NCBI GenBank assembly: GCA_965208685.1
Contig: CBDBPL010000007.1
Location: forward strand, 4,774,001-4,838,000
Origin: JAJEFO01 sp965208685
GTDB taxonomy: Bacteria; Pseudomonadota; Alphaproteobacteria; Rhodobacterales; Rhodobacteraceae
Reading direction: 5' to 3'
DNA length: 64,000 bases
Shown: in pieces, positions 8,715-17,698 of the stretch
Position numbering within the stretch: the first letter of the stretch is position 1
Layout: each line of letters begins with the position of its first letter
Made by a program: the position numbers and the translations under genes
Notes under the pieces: generated by a model
The model's input: only the letters and a program-made list of their open reading frames with translations
Database searches by the model: none
What the model was told of the DNA's origin: nothing

Positions 8715-9304
8715 CGCCCAGGCAGGAATTCGACGACGCCGGGAGACCGGAAACGGGTGAATTGACGTCGGACTGACTCGCATTGCGCGAATTGATCGAA
8801 GTTGGGCCGATTTGGCGGGATGCCGGCCTTCCGGACAGGTTCCAGACCGTCTGGCATGACGGCGGACGCATGATGGCTGCCTGGAGCCGGGCGCCGCCAT
8901 GAATTCATCGAGATGAGCAAGAGCGGGCGCGGGACGTGTCCATGTCGGCGAGTTGCGCTGCTGGCGCAAGTCCATCGCGGCCTCCGGCCATGTTCTCCTG
9001 GATCGCCGGCCCGACCTGGTCGGCAAGTCGAAGATCGTGGGCGCCGGCAGGAAACCGCAGGCGGCGGATGGACATTCAAGACCGCGAACGGGCTCCTTGT
9101 CCTGCGGCTCAGCTGCATTTTCCGAACGGAAGTGGACGGTCGACAGCGCCCGAACGGCCGACCATCGGACCCGTGTCCGGCGAAACCGACGCCAGGACTG
9201 TCCGCTCCCCGGAGCAGGGAAGAGGACCTCGGGCGCTTGCACGGGGCCTGAGTCTTGCGCCAGCCGGTCTTGATCAAGCCAGCCGTCCCCTCCGAAAGGC
9301 GGCA
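8715..9304. other. Gene-poor region
   Basis: Some 590 bases with frames open in both directions but no start with a ribosome-binding site and no recognisable protein. Nothing repeat-like or structured was seen. It separates the first cluster from the TTT operon. Confidence 0.45.
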
Positions 9305-9359
9305 TTGACTCACATTTGGCATTTGGCATACAAAATTCGAATGGATCAGTGACTGATCC
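9305..9359 (+). promoter_or_regulatory. Candidate promoter and operator of the tctC operon
   Basis: A -35-like TTGACT (9305-9310) and a -10-like CATACA (9327-9332), 16 bp apart, are followed just past the expected start point by a 17-bp perfect palindrome, GGATCAG-TGA-CTGATCC (9343-9359). The spacer carries a direct repeat ATTTGGC-ATTTGGC (9314-9327). The palindrome is well placed to block transcription and is the natural candidate operator for the GntR/FCD regulator encoded at the far end of the operon. The assignment rests on position only. Confidence 0.5.
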
Positions 9360-9384
9360 TTGAAACTATCCTAGGGAGCACACT

Positions 9385-10353
9385 ATGAAGATTTCTTTCG
9401 GAGCAAGGCTGGGCGCTGCCGCGATTCTCGCATCTGCGGCAATGTTCGCTGGAAGCATCGCAAGTGCGGACGAGTATCCAAGCAAGACGATCGAGGTTGT
9501 CACTCACGCCGGCAACGGGGGTGGCACAGACGTGACGACGCGCATGATGATGCTGCGCGCGCGTCGCGAACTGGGCCAGGACATGGTGGTCGTCAACAAG
9601 CGGGGCGGCGGCGGGGCCGCGGCGCTGGAATACTACAAGACCGTTCCTGCGGACGGTTACACCATCCTGACCTTCACGGTTGGCCATGCGGCCGTGATGG
9701 CCAAGGGCCAGGGCGGCATGATGATTGACGAACTGCGCCCGATTGCGCGCGGCACGGACGATCCGCAGATCTTGATGACCAGGTGCGGCGCCTACGAGAG
9801 CGCAGAGGACTTCGTGGCCAAGCAGAAGGAGGCCCCGATCACCTACGGCGTGACGCATCTCGGCAATATCGACGATGTGTCCGCCTTCATGTTCACGCTG
9901 AAGGGCGGGATGATGACACCCAAGATGCTGCCATTTGATGGTGGCGCAGAGCTTGCCACTCAGCTGGTTGCGGGCGCGGTGGACGCAGGCGTCTTGAACC
10001 TGGCTGAAGCTGGCGCGCAAATCGAGGCAGGCGAGATCTGCCCGACCGTCGTGCTGGCGGACGAGCGGATGGCCAAGATCGGCGACGTTCCAACCGCCAA
10101 GGAACTGGGCATTCCGGTAAGCTTCTCGACCGTGCGCGGCTTTGCCGTGCATGCCGACACGCCTCCGGAAATCGCGGAAAAGATCGAAGCCGCGCTGCTC
10201 AAGGCCATGAGCCACACGGTCTACCAGGGCTTCTTGACGTCGGTTGGCCTGGACAGCACGTCGGTTGCGGGATCGGACGTTTGGGGTCCGCAAATCCAGA
10301 CCACGGTGAACGAGATGGCCGCAGCCCTGAAAGAGCTGGGCTTCATCGAATAG
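9385..10353 (+). CDS. tctC: Tripartite tricarboxylate transporter binding protein (TctC/Bug family)
   Basis: Periplasmic ligand-binding subunit of a tripartite tricarboxylate transporter (TTT). The 322-residue product has a Sec signal peptide (about 1-28, cleavage near ASA-DE) and the family's opening YPSKTIEVVTHAGNGGGTD, whose second half forms the ligand loop, plus the later KMLPFDGGAELATQLVAGAVD region. It is first in the operon, as is usual for TTT systems. A strong hairpin follows directly, probably protecting or limiting this message relative to the permeases. Known family members bind citrate, other carboxylates, sugar acids or amides; the catabolic genes downstream point to a sugar acid. 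Confidence 0.93.
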   Translation: MKISFGARLGAAAILASAAMFAGSIASADEYPSKTIEVVTHAGNGGGTDVTTRMMMLRARRELGQDMVVVNKRGGGGAAALEYYKTVPADGYTILTFTVGHAAVMAKGQGGMMIDELRPIARGTDDPQILMTRCGAYESAEDFVAKQKEAPITYGVTHLGNIDDVSAFMFTLKGGMMTPKMLPFDGGAELATQLVAGAVDAGVLNLAEAGAQIEAGEICPTVVLADERMAKIGDVPTAKELGIPVSFSTVRGFAVHADTPPEIAEKIEAALLKAMSHTVYQGFLTSVGLDSTSVAGSDVWGPQIQTTVNEMAAALKELGFIE

Positions 10354-10361
10354 ACCCGTTC

Positions 10362-10401
10362 GGCATGCGATGCGGCACCTTTCCTCGCCGCATCGCATGT
10401 C
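10362..10401 (+). terminator. Intercistronic hairpin after tctC
   Basis: A 15-bp stem (10362-10376 with 10387-10401, one G-U pair) closes a 10-base loop. No T-run follows, so it is more likely an mRNA-stability or partial-termination element giving excess binding protein over permease than a full terminator. Confidence 0.7.
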
Positions 10402-10456
10402 GTCCTCCCTCCTGCCCGCCTTCGGGTCTGCCGCTTTGCCTGCAAGGTAACATTCC

Positions 10457-10936
10457 ATGACGCAGCCGACGGACAAACCCAAGCTTCTGGGCCAGTGCGA
10501 ACGCTGGCTGATCCCGGTCCTGATCCTGGCCTTTTGCGGGGCGACATACTGGTTGAGCACGACGTTCAAGAAGATGCCGCCGATCCTGAAACGCGGCATT
10601 CAGCCTTCTGACTTCCCTCAGCTTCTGATACTGCTGCTGGTCTTTCTGACGCTTCTGATGGTCTGGAGGGATCCGGTACGCGTCCGCGACCGGCTCATGG
10701 GCAGCACCCTTGGCACGATCGCGCTGTTTGCCGGGTTCGCGGCGCTGACGAGCATTGACTTCTTCCTGGCCTTAGGGGTGTTTGCCACGGTGCTGGCACT
10801 GTTCTGGGGAGTGCGGAAAGTCCCGATCCTGGTGCTTGTCGGGCTGCTGGTGCCCGCGGCGATCTTCTTCACGTTTGACCAGGTCTTCGAAATCCGCTTC
10901 CCGCGCGGGTTGCTGACAAATCTATGGTACGGGTGA
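10457..10936 (+). CDS. tctB: TTT small permease TctB
   Basis: Small membrane subunit (159 residues) of the tripartite tricarboxylate transporter. Four hydrophobic segments are visible at about 16-34, 54-70, 88-110 and 118-140; family members are short, poorly conserved and recognised mainly by this profile and by position between tctC and tctA. It is separated from tctA by 10 bp, so the two are co-translated to make one permease complex. Confidence 0.88.
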   Translation: MTQPTDKPKLLGQCERWLIPVLILAFCGATYWLSTTFKKMPPILKRGIQPSDFPQLLILLLVFLTLLMVWRDPVRVRDRLMGSTLGTIALFAGFAALTSIDFFLALGVFATVLALFWGVRKVPILVLVGLLVPAAIFFTFDQVFEIRFPRGLLTNLWYG

Positions 10937-10946
10937 GGGCGAGCCA

Positions 10947-12446
10947 ATGGATGCGCTGATCCACGGGCTGGTGTCCCTGTTCGATCTCAATTTGCTGTTG
11001 CTGATTTTCTGCGCGACCATCGGCGGCGTGATCATCGGCGCGTTGCCTGGGCTGAACGCGACGACCGGGGCGGCGTTGCTGCTGCCGTTCACGCTGACCA
11101 TGGAGCCGGTGCCCGCTATCGCCACGATGACGGCGATCTATTGCTCGGCAACCTTCGCCGGGGCCATCACGGCGATCCTGATCAACACGCCGGGAACTGC
11201 GGCCAGCGCCACCACCTGCCTGGACGGCTACCCGCTGGCTCAGCAGGGCCAGGCCGGGCGCGCCCTGGGCATGGCCGTCGTCGCCTCTACCTTTGGTGGC
11301 ATGTTCAGCGTGATCTGCCTTATGCTGGCCGCACCGTTGCTGGCGCGCGCGGCATATCACTTCTCGCCACCCGAATACTTCGCGCTGACCCTCTTTGGCC
11401 TGTCCATGCTGGCGTCGATTGGCGACGGGTCGGCCATCAAGAACCTGGTCGCTGGCGTGTTCGGCATCTTGATTGCAACGATAGGAGTGGACAACCTGAC
11501 CACGGTCGAGCGGTTCACCTTCGGATCCTATCACCTTTATGAAGGCATCGGCTTTGTCCCCGTCATGATCGGAGTGTTCGGCATCTCCGAACTGCTGGTG
11601 CAGTCCGAGAAACTGCATGTCAGGCGCGAAGTGATCCGCATGAAATCGATCGAACTGCCTGACCGCAGAGACTACAGGGACAGCTGGCGCGCGATCCTGC
11701 GGTCCTCGGGCATCGGCACCTTCATCGGCATCCTGCCCGCCGAAGGCGCAACCGTGGCCTCGATGATCGGGTACAACGAGGCCAAACGCTGGTCCCGCAA
11801 CCCGAAGTTGTTCGGCAAGGGCGCAATCGAAGGCGTGGCCGGGTCCGAGGCGGCCAACAATGCGGCCACCGGCGGCGCAATGGTGCCCACGCTGGCGTTG
11901 GGCATTCCCGGATCGGCCACGGCGGCGGTGATCCTCGCCGGGCTGATGGTGCACGGGCTGCAGCCCGGGCCCAACATGTTCACCGAACAGGCTGATTTTG
12001 CCTATGCGATCTTCTGGTCAATGATGCTGGTGAACCTGCTGTTCTTCTTCATCGGCCTGCGCGGCGCCAAGATCTTTGCCCGCGTGACCCTGATCCCGGT
12101 CGAGGTGCTGTGGCCGATGGTCTTCGTATTCTCCATCGTCGGCGCCTATGCATTGGACCAGTCGATGTTCGACGTATGGGTCGCGCTGGTCTCAGGGGTC
12201 ATTGGCTATTTCATGCGCCGCTACGGCTTTTCCGTCGTGCCGCTGGCCATCGGCTTGATCCTGGGCGGAATGCTGGAGCAACGTTTGGGCCAATCCATGG
12301 TGATGCTGGACGAGAAGTGGTGGCTGATGTTCACCCGTCCGCTGACCTTGCTGTTCCTCGTGCTGACCGCGCTGGCCCTGTTCGGTCCCGTGATCTGGGG
12401 GCGCTTGGTGAAACGCCGCGCACCGCTTGATTCCACCGGAGAGTGA
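10947..12446 (+). CDS. tctA: TTT large permease TctA
   Basis: The 499-residue transport subunit with about 12 helices. Typical signatures are GALPGLNATTGAALLLPFT near the start, the GTAASATTCLDGYPLAQQGQ-type loop, GEAANNAATGGA-like EAANNAATGGAMVPTLALGIPGS in the middle, and GSATAAVILAGL. It uses the ion gradient to import the TctC ligand. It is separated by one base from the start of the enolase-superfamily gene, tying uptake to the first dehydration step. Confidence 0.94.
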   Translation: MDALIHGLVSLFDLNLLLLIFCATIGGVIIGALPGLNATTGAALLLPFTLTMEPVPAIATMTAIYCSATFAGAITAILINTPGTAASATTCLDGYPLAQQGQAGRALGMAVVASTFGGMFSVICLMLAAPLLARAAYHFSPPEYFALTLFGLSMLASIGDGSAIKNLVAGVFGILIATIGVDNLTTVERFTFGSYHLYEGIGFVPVMIGVFGISELLVQSEKLHVRREVIRMKSIELPDRRDYRDSWRAILRSSGIGTFIGILPAEGATVASMIGYNEAKRWSRNPKLFGKGAIEGVAGSEAANNAATGGAMVPTLALGIPGSATAAVILAGLMVHGLQPGPNMFTEQADFAYAIFWSMMLVNLLFFFIGLRGAKIFARVTLIPVEVLWPMVFVFSIVGAYALDQSMFDVWVALVSGVIGYFMRRYGFSVVPLAIGLILGGMLEQRLGQSMVMLDEKWWLMFTRPLTLLFLVLTALALFGPVIWGRLVKRRAPLDSTGE

Positions 12447-12447
12447 C

Positions 12448-13620
12448 ATGAGCAAGATCAAGTCTGTCCGCACGCGCGTCTGGAACTGGACCGGCCCGAC
12501 CGTGCCGCCGACCGGCAATTTCTGCACCAACGCGTCGGACGCGCTGCGGGACAGCGGCGATGCGATGTCGTCCTTCCGCTTCCACCAGTGGCTCACCTGC
12601 GAGGTCGAGGTCGAGGACGGCACCATCGGCATTGGCAACGCTGCGCTGGCGCCCACGGTGGTCAAGAAGGCGATCGATGACTGGTATGCGCCGATGGTGA
12701 TCGGCGAGGATCCGTTCGACAACGCCCACATCTGGGAAAAGATGTACCGGCGCAGCCATGCCTGGGGGCGAAAGGGCATCGGCATGACCGCCATCAGCGC
12801 CGTCGACATCGCGATCTGGGACCTGATGGGCAAGCTCGCGGGCAAGCCTGTCTTCAAGCTTCTTGGCGGGCGGACCAAGGAGAAGCTCCCGGTCTACTAT
12901 TCCAAGCTCTATGCCGGCCCGGTCGAAGCGATGCAGGCCGAGGCCGAGGCGGCGATGGAGAACGGCTATCAGGCGTTCAAGTCCCGGTTTGGCTATGGCC
13001 CCAAGGACGGCATGGCGGGCATGCGCGAGAATCTCAAGCGGGTTGAGGCCGTGCGCGAGGTCATCGGCTACGACCGGGACCTGATGCTCGAAGCCTATAT
13101 GGGCTGGAACCTCGACTACACGCGTCGAATGCTGCCCAAGCTGGAGAGATACGAGCCGCGCTGGCTGGAAGAGCCGGTGATTGCAGAAGACGTCAGCGGA
13201 TATGCGGAACTCAACACGGGCCCGATCCCGATCTCGGGCGGCGAGCATGAATTCGGCCTGATCGGCTGCGCGGATCTCCTGCGCAGGGGCGCGGTCAGCG
13301 TGCTGCAATACGACACCAACCGGGTCGGCGGAATTACGGCTGCCCAGAAGATCAATGCAGTTGCCGAGGCGTTCCAGGTCCCGGTGATTCCGCATGCCGG
13401 CCAGATGCACAATTATCACCTGACGATGGCCAACGTGAACTGCCCGATCAGCGAGCATTTCCCGGTTTTCGATGTGGAGGTCGGCAACGAGCTCTTCTAC
13501 TACATATTCAAGGGTGACCCGGATGCCGTTGACGGCTTTTTGCAACTGGATGATGACCTCCCGGGCCTCGGCATCGAGATTACGGACGAACACATCCGCA
13601 ACTTTGAGATCATGGAGTAG
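12448..13620 (+). CDS. Sugar-acid dehydratase, enolase superfamily (rhamnonate dehydratase-like)
   Basis: Mandelate-racemase/enolase superfamily member, 390 residues, closest by eye to L-rhamnonate dehydratases (FKSRFGYGPKDG and GMxxNL regions). Such enzymes use Mg to dehydrate an aldonic acid to a 2-keto-3-deoxy acid. Metal ligands two and three are present, Glu241 (LEEP) and Glu266 (GGEHEF), as are Asp289 and His316 (VIPHAG), the probable acid/base dyad. Oddity: the first ligand, Asp in the usual LMLDxYM, is Glu215. The ATG at 12448 lies one base after tctA. Substrate is uncertain; pentonate, rhamnonate or a related acid fits the neighbouring genes. Confidence 0.88.
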   Translation: MSKIKSVRTRVWNWTGPTVPPTGNFCTNASDALRDSGDAMSSFRFHQWLTCEVEVEDGTIGIGNAALAPTVVKKAIDDWYAPMVIGEDPFDNAHIWEKMYRRSHAWGRKGIGMTAISAVDIAIWDLMGKLAGKPVFKLLGGRTKEKLPVYYSKLYAGPVEAMQAEAEAAMENGYQAFKSRFGYGPKDGMAGMRENLKRVEAVREVIGYDRDLMLEAYMGWNLDYTRRMLPKLERYEPRWLEEPVIAEDVSGYAELNTGPIPISGGEHEFGLIGCADLLRRGAVSVLQYDTNRVGGITAAQKINAVAEAFQVPVIPHAGQMHNYHLTMANVNCPISEHFPVFDVEVGNELFYYIFKGDPDAVDGFLQLDDDLPGLGIEITDEHIRNFEIME

Positions 13621-13622
13621 AC

Positions 13623-15050
13623 ATGAACGTTCAAGAGAACCTAATCGGCGGGGCTTGGGTCGGTGGCACCGAGGCTGCAAGAAACGTGAATCCTTCGAAC
13701 ACGGAGGACGTGATCGGCGAGTACGCTCGCGGCGATGCTGGGTCGGTCGATGCCGCTGTCGAAGCGGCCCGGGCTGCGCTGCCGGGCTGGGCTTTCGCAT
13801 CGCCTCAGATGCGCCATGACCTCCTTGACAGGGTCGGCGCAGACCTGATGGCGCGGCGCGAGGATCTCGGGCGCCTCTTGAGCCGTGAAGAGGGCAAGAC
13901 CCTGGCCGAAGGCATCGGCGAGGCCACCCGCGCGGCACAGATCTTCAAGTTCTTTGCCGGCGAGGCACTTCGGCTGGGCGGTGAGGCCATTGCTTCCGTC
14001 CGGCCGGATGTCGAGGTCATGATCGAGCGCGAGCCGGTTGGCGTCATCGGTCTCATCACGCCCTGGAACTTTCCCATAGCGATCCCGGCCTGGAAAATCG
14101 CGCCCGCCCTGGCGTATGGCAACACCGTGATCCTCAAGCCCGCGGATCTGACTCCAGGCTGTGCCTGGGAGATTGCCAAATCCCTGGAGGGGGCGGGTTG
14201 CCCCGACGGCGTATTCAACCTGGTGATGGGCCGCGGTTCGACAGTGGGCGCACGCATGGTGGAACACCCCGGCATCGACGCCGTCAGCTTTACCGGGTCC
14301 GTGCCGGTGGGTCGCGGCATCGCCGTGGGTTGCGCCACTACCGGCAAGAAGGTGCAGATGGAGATGGGCGGCAAGAATCCGATGGTGGTGCTGGATGACG
14401 CCGATCTGGACGTTGCGGTGAGCGTGTCTGCCAATGGGGCATTCTTCTCCACCGGACAGCGCTGCACTGCCTCTTCCCGGCTGATCGTCACCGCTGGCAT
14501 TCACGACGCCTTTGTCGAGAAACTGACGGCCGCCGCCGCAGGGCTGAAAGTGGGCGACGCGCTTGATCCGGACACCCAGATTGGCCCGGTGGTCGACCAG
14601 TCGCAGCTCGATCAGAACCTCAGATACGTGGCCCTTGCCAAGGAAGAGGGCTGCGAGGTCTCCGGCGGCGAGCGCGCCGATGGCCCGGGCTTCTTCCAGC
14701 GTCCCGCCGTGTTCGCGAACGCGACGAACGAGATGCGCAGCAGCCGTGAGGAGATCTTTGGCCCCTGCACCAGCGTGATCAAGGTGGCGGACTATGACGA
14801 GGCGCTTGCAACGGCCAACGACACCGAGTTCGGGCTGTCCTCAGGCATCTGCACCACTTCGCTGAAACACGCGAGCCACTTTCGCCGTCGCGCCCAGTCG
14901 GGCATGGTGATGGTCAACCTGCCGACGGCTGGCGTTGACTATCACGTGCCGTTTGGTGGCCGGAAGGGATCGAGCTACGGGCCGCGCGAGCAAGGATCCT
15001 ACGCCCGTGAGTTCTATACTGCCGTCAAGACCAGCTACATTGCGCCATGA
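13623..15050 (+). CDS. Aldehyde dehydrogenase, probably 2-ketoglutarate semialdehyde dehydrogenase
   Basis: Aldehyde dehydrogenase of 475 residues with all core residues: ITPWNFP, KPAD at the coenzyme site, Glu247 (MEMGGKNP), Cys281 (TGQRCTASS) and EEIFGP. The sequence style (GEALRLGGEAIASVRPDVEV) and operon position between an aldonate dehydratase and a DapA-like enzyme match 2,5-dioxopentanoate (2-ketoglutarate semialdehyde) dehydrogenases of non-phosphorylating pentose pathways, which would deliver 2-oxoglutarate. An alternative is lactaldehyde or another semialdehyde dehydrogenase if the DapA-like partner is an aldolase. Its stop overlaps the next start (ATGA). Confidence 0.88.
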   Translation: MNVQENLIGGAWVGGTEAARNVNPSNTEDVIGEYARGDAGSVDAAVEAARAALPGWAFASPQMRHDLLDRVGADLMARREDLGRLLSREEGKTLAEGIGEATRAAQIFKFFAGEALRLGGEAIASVRPDVEVMIEREPVGVIGLITPWNFPIAIPAWKIAPALAYGNTVILKPADLTPGCAWEIAKSLEGAGCPDGVFNLVMGRGSTVGARMVEHPGIDAVSFTGSVPVGRGIAVGCATTGKKVQMEMGGKNPMVVLDDADLDVAVSVSANGAFFSTGQRCTASSRLIVTAGIHDAFVEKLTAAAAGLKVGDALDPDTQIGPVVDQSQLDQNLRYVALAKEEGCEVSGGERADGPGFFQRPAVFANATNEMRSSREEIFGPCTSVIKVADYDEALATANDTEFGLSSGICTTSLKHASHFRRRAQSGMVMVNLPTAGVDYHVPFGGRKGSSYGPREQGSYAREFYTAVKTSYIAP

Positions 15051-15958
15051 AGCCCTATTCCGGCATCTGGCCTGTCGCGCCGACTGCCTTCCACGACGAC
15101 GGCACGCTTGACATCGAGGGCTCTGCCCGCGTGCTTGACTGCATGATCGACCAGGGTTCTGACGGCGTTTGCATCCTGGCCAATTATTCCGAGCAGTTCC
15201 TGCTCAGCGACCAGGAGCGCCATGATCTGACCAGGATGTCTCTGGACCATGTGGCAGGTCGCGTCCCGGTGATTGTCACGATCAGCCACTTTGCCACCGA
15301 CATCGCCGTGGCGCGCGCGCGCCAGGCCATGGAGATGGGCGCCGACGTCGTGATGATGATGGCGCCGTACCACGGCGCCACCTTGAAAGGCACGGCGGAC
15401 CAGACCTTTGAGCAGTTCGCGCGGGTCGGTGAAGTCGGCATTCCGATCATGCTGCAGGACGCGCCCTTGTCCGGGGTAGAGCTGACAGTGCCTCTGCTGG
15501 CAAGAATGGCGCGCGAGATCGAGATGCTGAAGCTCCTGAAGATCGAGAGCGCCGGCACGGCGGCAAAGCTGCGTGCCTTGCTGGCCGAGGTGCGCGATCA
15601 TGTCGACGGGCCCTTTGACGGCGAAGAAGGAATCACCCTGATGGCCGATCTCGACGCCGGGGCCACGGGCACGATGACGTCGGCCATGATCACCGATCAG
15701 ATCAAGCCCGTGGTTGGCCACCACCTGGCCGGGAACCGCGACAAGGCGCTGGCGGCATATGCGCGTGTTCTGCCAGCCATCAACCACGAAAACCGCCAGT
15801 GCGGATTCCGCGCCGCCAAGGAGACCATGAAGGCCGGGGGCGTCATCAAGTCTGCCTGCAGCCGCCATCCGGTCCCGGCCCTGCCGGACTGGGCACGTGA
15901 TCAGCTCTTTGAGCTGCTGCGCCCTCTGGACCCTGTTGCGCTCAGGTGGGGACTCTGA
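15047..15958 (+). CDS. DapA-family 2-keto-3-deoxy acid dehydratase or aldolase
   Basis: TIM-barrel protein (303 residues) of the dihydrodipicolinate synthase/N-acetylneuraminate lyase family. The Schiff-base Lys is Lys165 (LLKIES), and the PY pair (APYHG, Tyr108) is present. Oddity: the usual catalytic Tyr of the YN(V/I)P strand is replaced, the segment reading MLQDAPLSG with Gln137; the GTTGE loop is also altered to LANYSEQ. Gln at this place marks a distinct subfamily, compatible with 2-keto-3-deoxy-pentonate dehydratases that eliminate water instead of cleaving. With the preceding dehydrogenase this would form 2-oxoglutarate. Function is inferred from context; a retro-aldolase cannot be excluded. 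Confidence 0.85.
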   Translation: MKPYSGIWPVAPTAFHDDGTLDIEGSARVLDCMIDQGSDGVCILANYSEQFLLSDQERHDLTRMSLDHVAGRVPVIVTISHFATDIAVARARQAMEMGADVVMMMAPYHGATLKGTADQTFEQFARVGEVGIPIMLQDAPLSGVELTVPLLARMAREIEMLKLLKIESAGTAAKLRALLAEVRDHVDGPFDGEEGITLMADLDAGATGTMTSAMITDQIKPVVGHHLAGNRDKALAAYARVLPAINHENRQCGFRAAKETMKAGGVIKSACSRHPVPALPDWARDQLFELLRPLDPVALRWGL

Positions 15959-15959
15959 C

Positions 15960-16670
15960 GTGGGGGACACCGCCTGGGCAGAGGAATTGCGGGAAATCGG
16001 TGGTATCGGTCCTCGAAGGTCCTTGGCTGACCGCGCCGCCGACACGTTGCGGGAGTTCATTCTGCTCGGCAAGCTGCCGCCGGGCGCTGCAGTGCGGGAG
16101 CGCGAACTTGCAGACGCGCTCAGCATAAGCCGGACCCCTCTGAAAGAGGCGCTCCGCATCCTCGAGAACGAAGGGTTGATCGTCTATGGACCGACGCGCC
16201 GCCCTCGCGTGGCCGATCCCTCGCTTGAAGAGATCGCTCAGAACCTAACGGTCCTGGGTGCGCTTGAGGCGCTGGCGGGCGAACTGGCCTGCAGGCACGC
16301 CACCGACGCGGAGATCGCCGAGGCTGCCGACCTGGAGGAGCGAATGCGCCTGGCCGACGAAAGCACGGAGCCGCTGCAGTTCTTTGGCTGGGACATGGAC
16401 TTTCACCTGACCATAATCCGTGCGGCGCGAAACGCACCGCTGCTGGAGTCCCACAGGACGTACAATGCGCGCCTTTGGCGGGCCCGCTTCATCTCTTCCA
16501 AGAATCGGATGGCGCGTGACCGCACGCTGGGCCAACACGAGGATATCCTGGCTGCGCTGCAAGCCCGCGACGGGCCGGCTTGCGCCAGGCAAATGCGACG
16601 GCACCTGGAAGTCACCATTGCCAACATCGCCGCTGCGCAAGAGAACCTGGCGGCGGAGAAGGAGACGTGA
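15960..16670 (+). CDS. GntR-family (FCD) transcriptional regulator
   Basis: Regulator of 236 residues from a GTG start two bases after the aldolase stop. The N-terminal winged helix (about 20-90) shows ADTLREFILLGKLPPGAAV and the recognition region ELADALSISRTPLKEALRIL, the GntR signature; the all-helical FCD effector domain follows, with Asp and His (DMDFHLTII, GQHEDILAAL) that bind a metal and often a carboxylate ligand. It probably senses an intermediate of the pathway and represses the operon, possibly at the palindrome 9343-9359. Its stop overlaps the start of the PdxA2-like gene. Confidence 0.9.
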   Translation: MGDTAWAEELREIGGIGPRRSLADRAADTLREFILLGKLPPGAAVRERELADALSISRTPLKEALRILENEGLIVYGPTRRPRVADPSLEEIAQNLTVLGALEALAGELACRHATDAEIAEAADLEERMRLADESTEPLQFFGWDMDFHLTIIRAARNAPLLESHRTYNARLWRARFISSKNRMARDRTLGQHEDILAALQARDGPACARQMRRHLEVTIANIAAAQENLAAEKET

Positions 16671-17698
16671 CCCTGAAGACCATTGCCCTTGTCCAAGGCG
16701 ACCCCGGCGGCATCGGCCCGGAACTCCTGCACGGGCTCTTGAGCGATGACGAAGTGCGAATTTGCGCGAACCTCGTGGTCATCGGCGCGCCAGAAGTGTT
16801 TGCGCGAGGTGAGGACCAGATGGGATCCAGGATCGACGTGCGGCACGCAGCGCTTGATGCCCAGATTGGCCCTTTCGACGGTCAAGTCCTGCATCTCGAC
16901 CTGCCGATCGATGGTATCGAGGATGTTCCGGTGGCCCAGGTTTCGGCCGCGGGCGGACGATCCTCGATTGAGGGCCTGCGCCGGGCATTCGAGCTGTCGC
17001 AGGCAGGACAGGTCGACGGCATCGTGTTCATGCCCTTCAACAAGGAGTCCATGCATCTGGGGGGCAACGAGTTTGCCGACGAGCTTGGATTTGCCCGCTC
17101 ATTTTTCGATCTGCAGACGCCGGCGAGCGAATTCAACGTTGCCAATGGCATGTGGAACGGCCGGGTCACGAGCCATGTCGCGATGAAAGACGTGCCAGAT
17201 CTCCTGACCACCGAGAGGATCCAAGAAAGCATCGGGCTCACGGACAGGACCCTGAAGATGGCGGGCCATGACCGCCCGCGCATCGTGGTGGCCGCCTACA
17301 ACCCGCACGCCGGAGATGGCGGCTTGATGGGCGACGAGGAGATCCGCGTGATCCGTCCCGCAGTCGAGCATGCACAGCGCAGGCAGATCAACTGCGTCGG
17401 GCCCCTGCCTGCGGACACGCTGTGGCTCAAGGTGCGTGACGGCGAGTACGACGCCGTCGTGACAATGTACCACGACCAAGGTCAGATCGCGATCAAGCTG
17501 CTCGGGTTTGATCGCGGCGTGTCCGTTCTCGCGGGCCTGCCAGTCCCGATGACGACACCCGCCCATGGCACGGCGTTTGACATTGCTGGCCAGGCGAAGG
17601 CGAACATGGTGCCCGCAAGGAACGCGTTCACGATGTGCCTGAACATGGCCAGCAACCGCAATGCAACCACGGGCGTTGATTCCGGATCGGCCGACTGA
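16667..17698 (+). CDS. PdxA2-like 4-phosphate dehydrogenase
   Basis: A 343-residue member of the PdxA family, starting at GTG 16667 overlapping the GntR stop. Visible are the N-terminal QGDPGGIGPEL, and the three metal-binding His contexts VTSHVAMKD, NPHAGDGGLMGDEE and TMYHDQGQ, plus TTPAHGTAFDIAG. PdxA oxidises 4-phosphohydroxy-threonine in vitamin B6 synthesis; PdxA2 paralogues oxidise D-erythronate or D-threonate 4-phosphate and normally sit beside a DUF1537 kinase. No kinase is present here, so either it acts on an unphosphorylated or differently supplied acid, or the kinase is elsewhere. Context favours catabolism over cofactor synthesis. Confidence 0.87.
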   Translation: MTLKTIALVQGDPGGIGPELLHGLLSDDEVRICANLVVIGAPEVFARGEDQMGSRIDVRHAALDAQIGPFDGQVLHLDLPIDGIEDVPVAQVSAAGGRSSIEGLRRAFELSQAGQVDGIVFMPFNKESMHLGGNEFADELGFARSFFDLQTPASEFNVANGMWNGRVTSHVAMKDVPDLLTTERIQESIGLTDRTLKMAGHDRPRIVVAAYNPHAGDGGLMGDEEIRVIRPAVEHAQRRQINCVGPLPADTLWLKVRDGEYDAVVTMYHDQGQIAIKLLGFDRGVSVLAGLPVPMTTPAHGTAFDIAGQAKANMVPARNAFTMCLNMASNRNATTGVDSGSAD

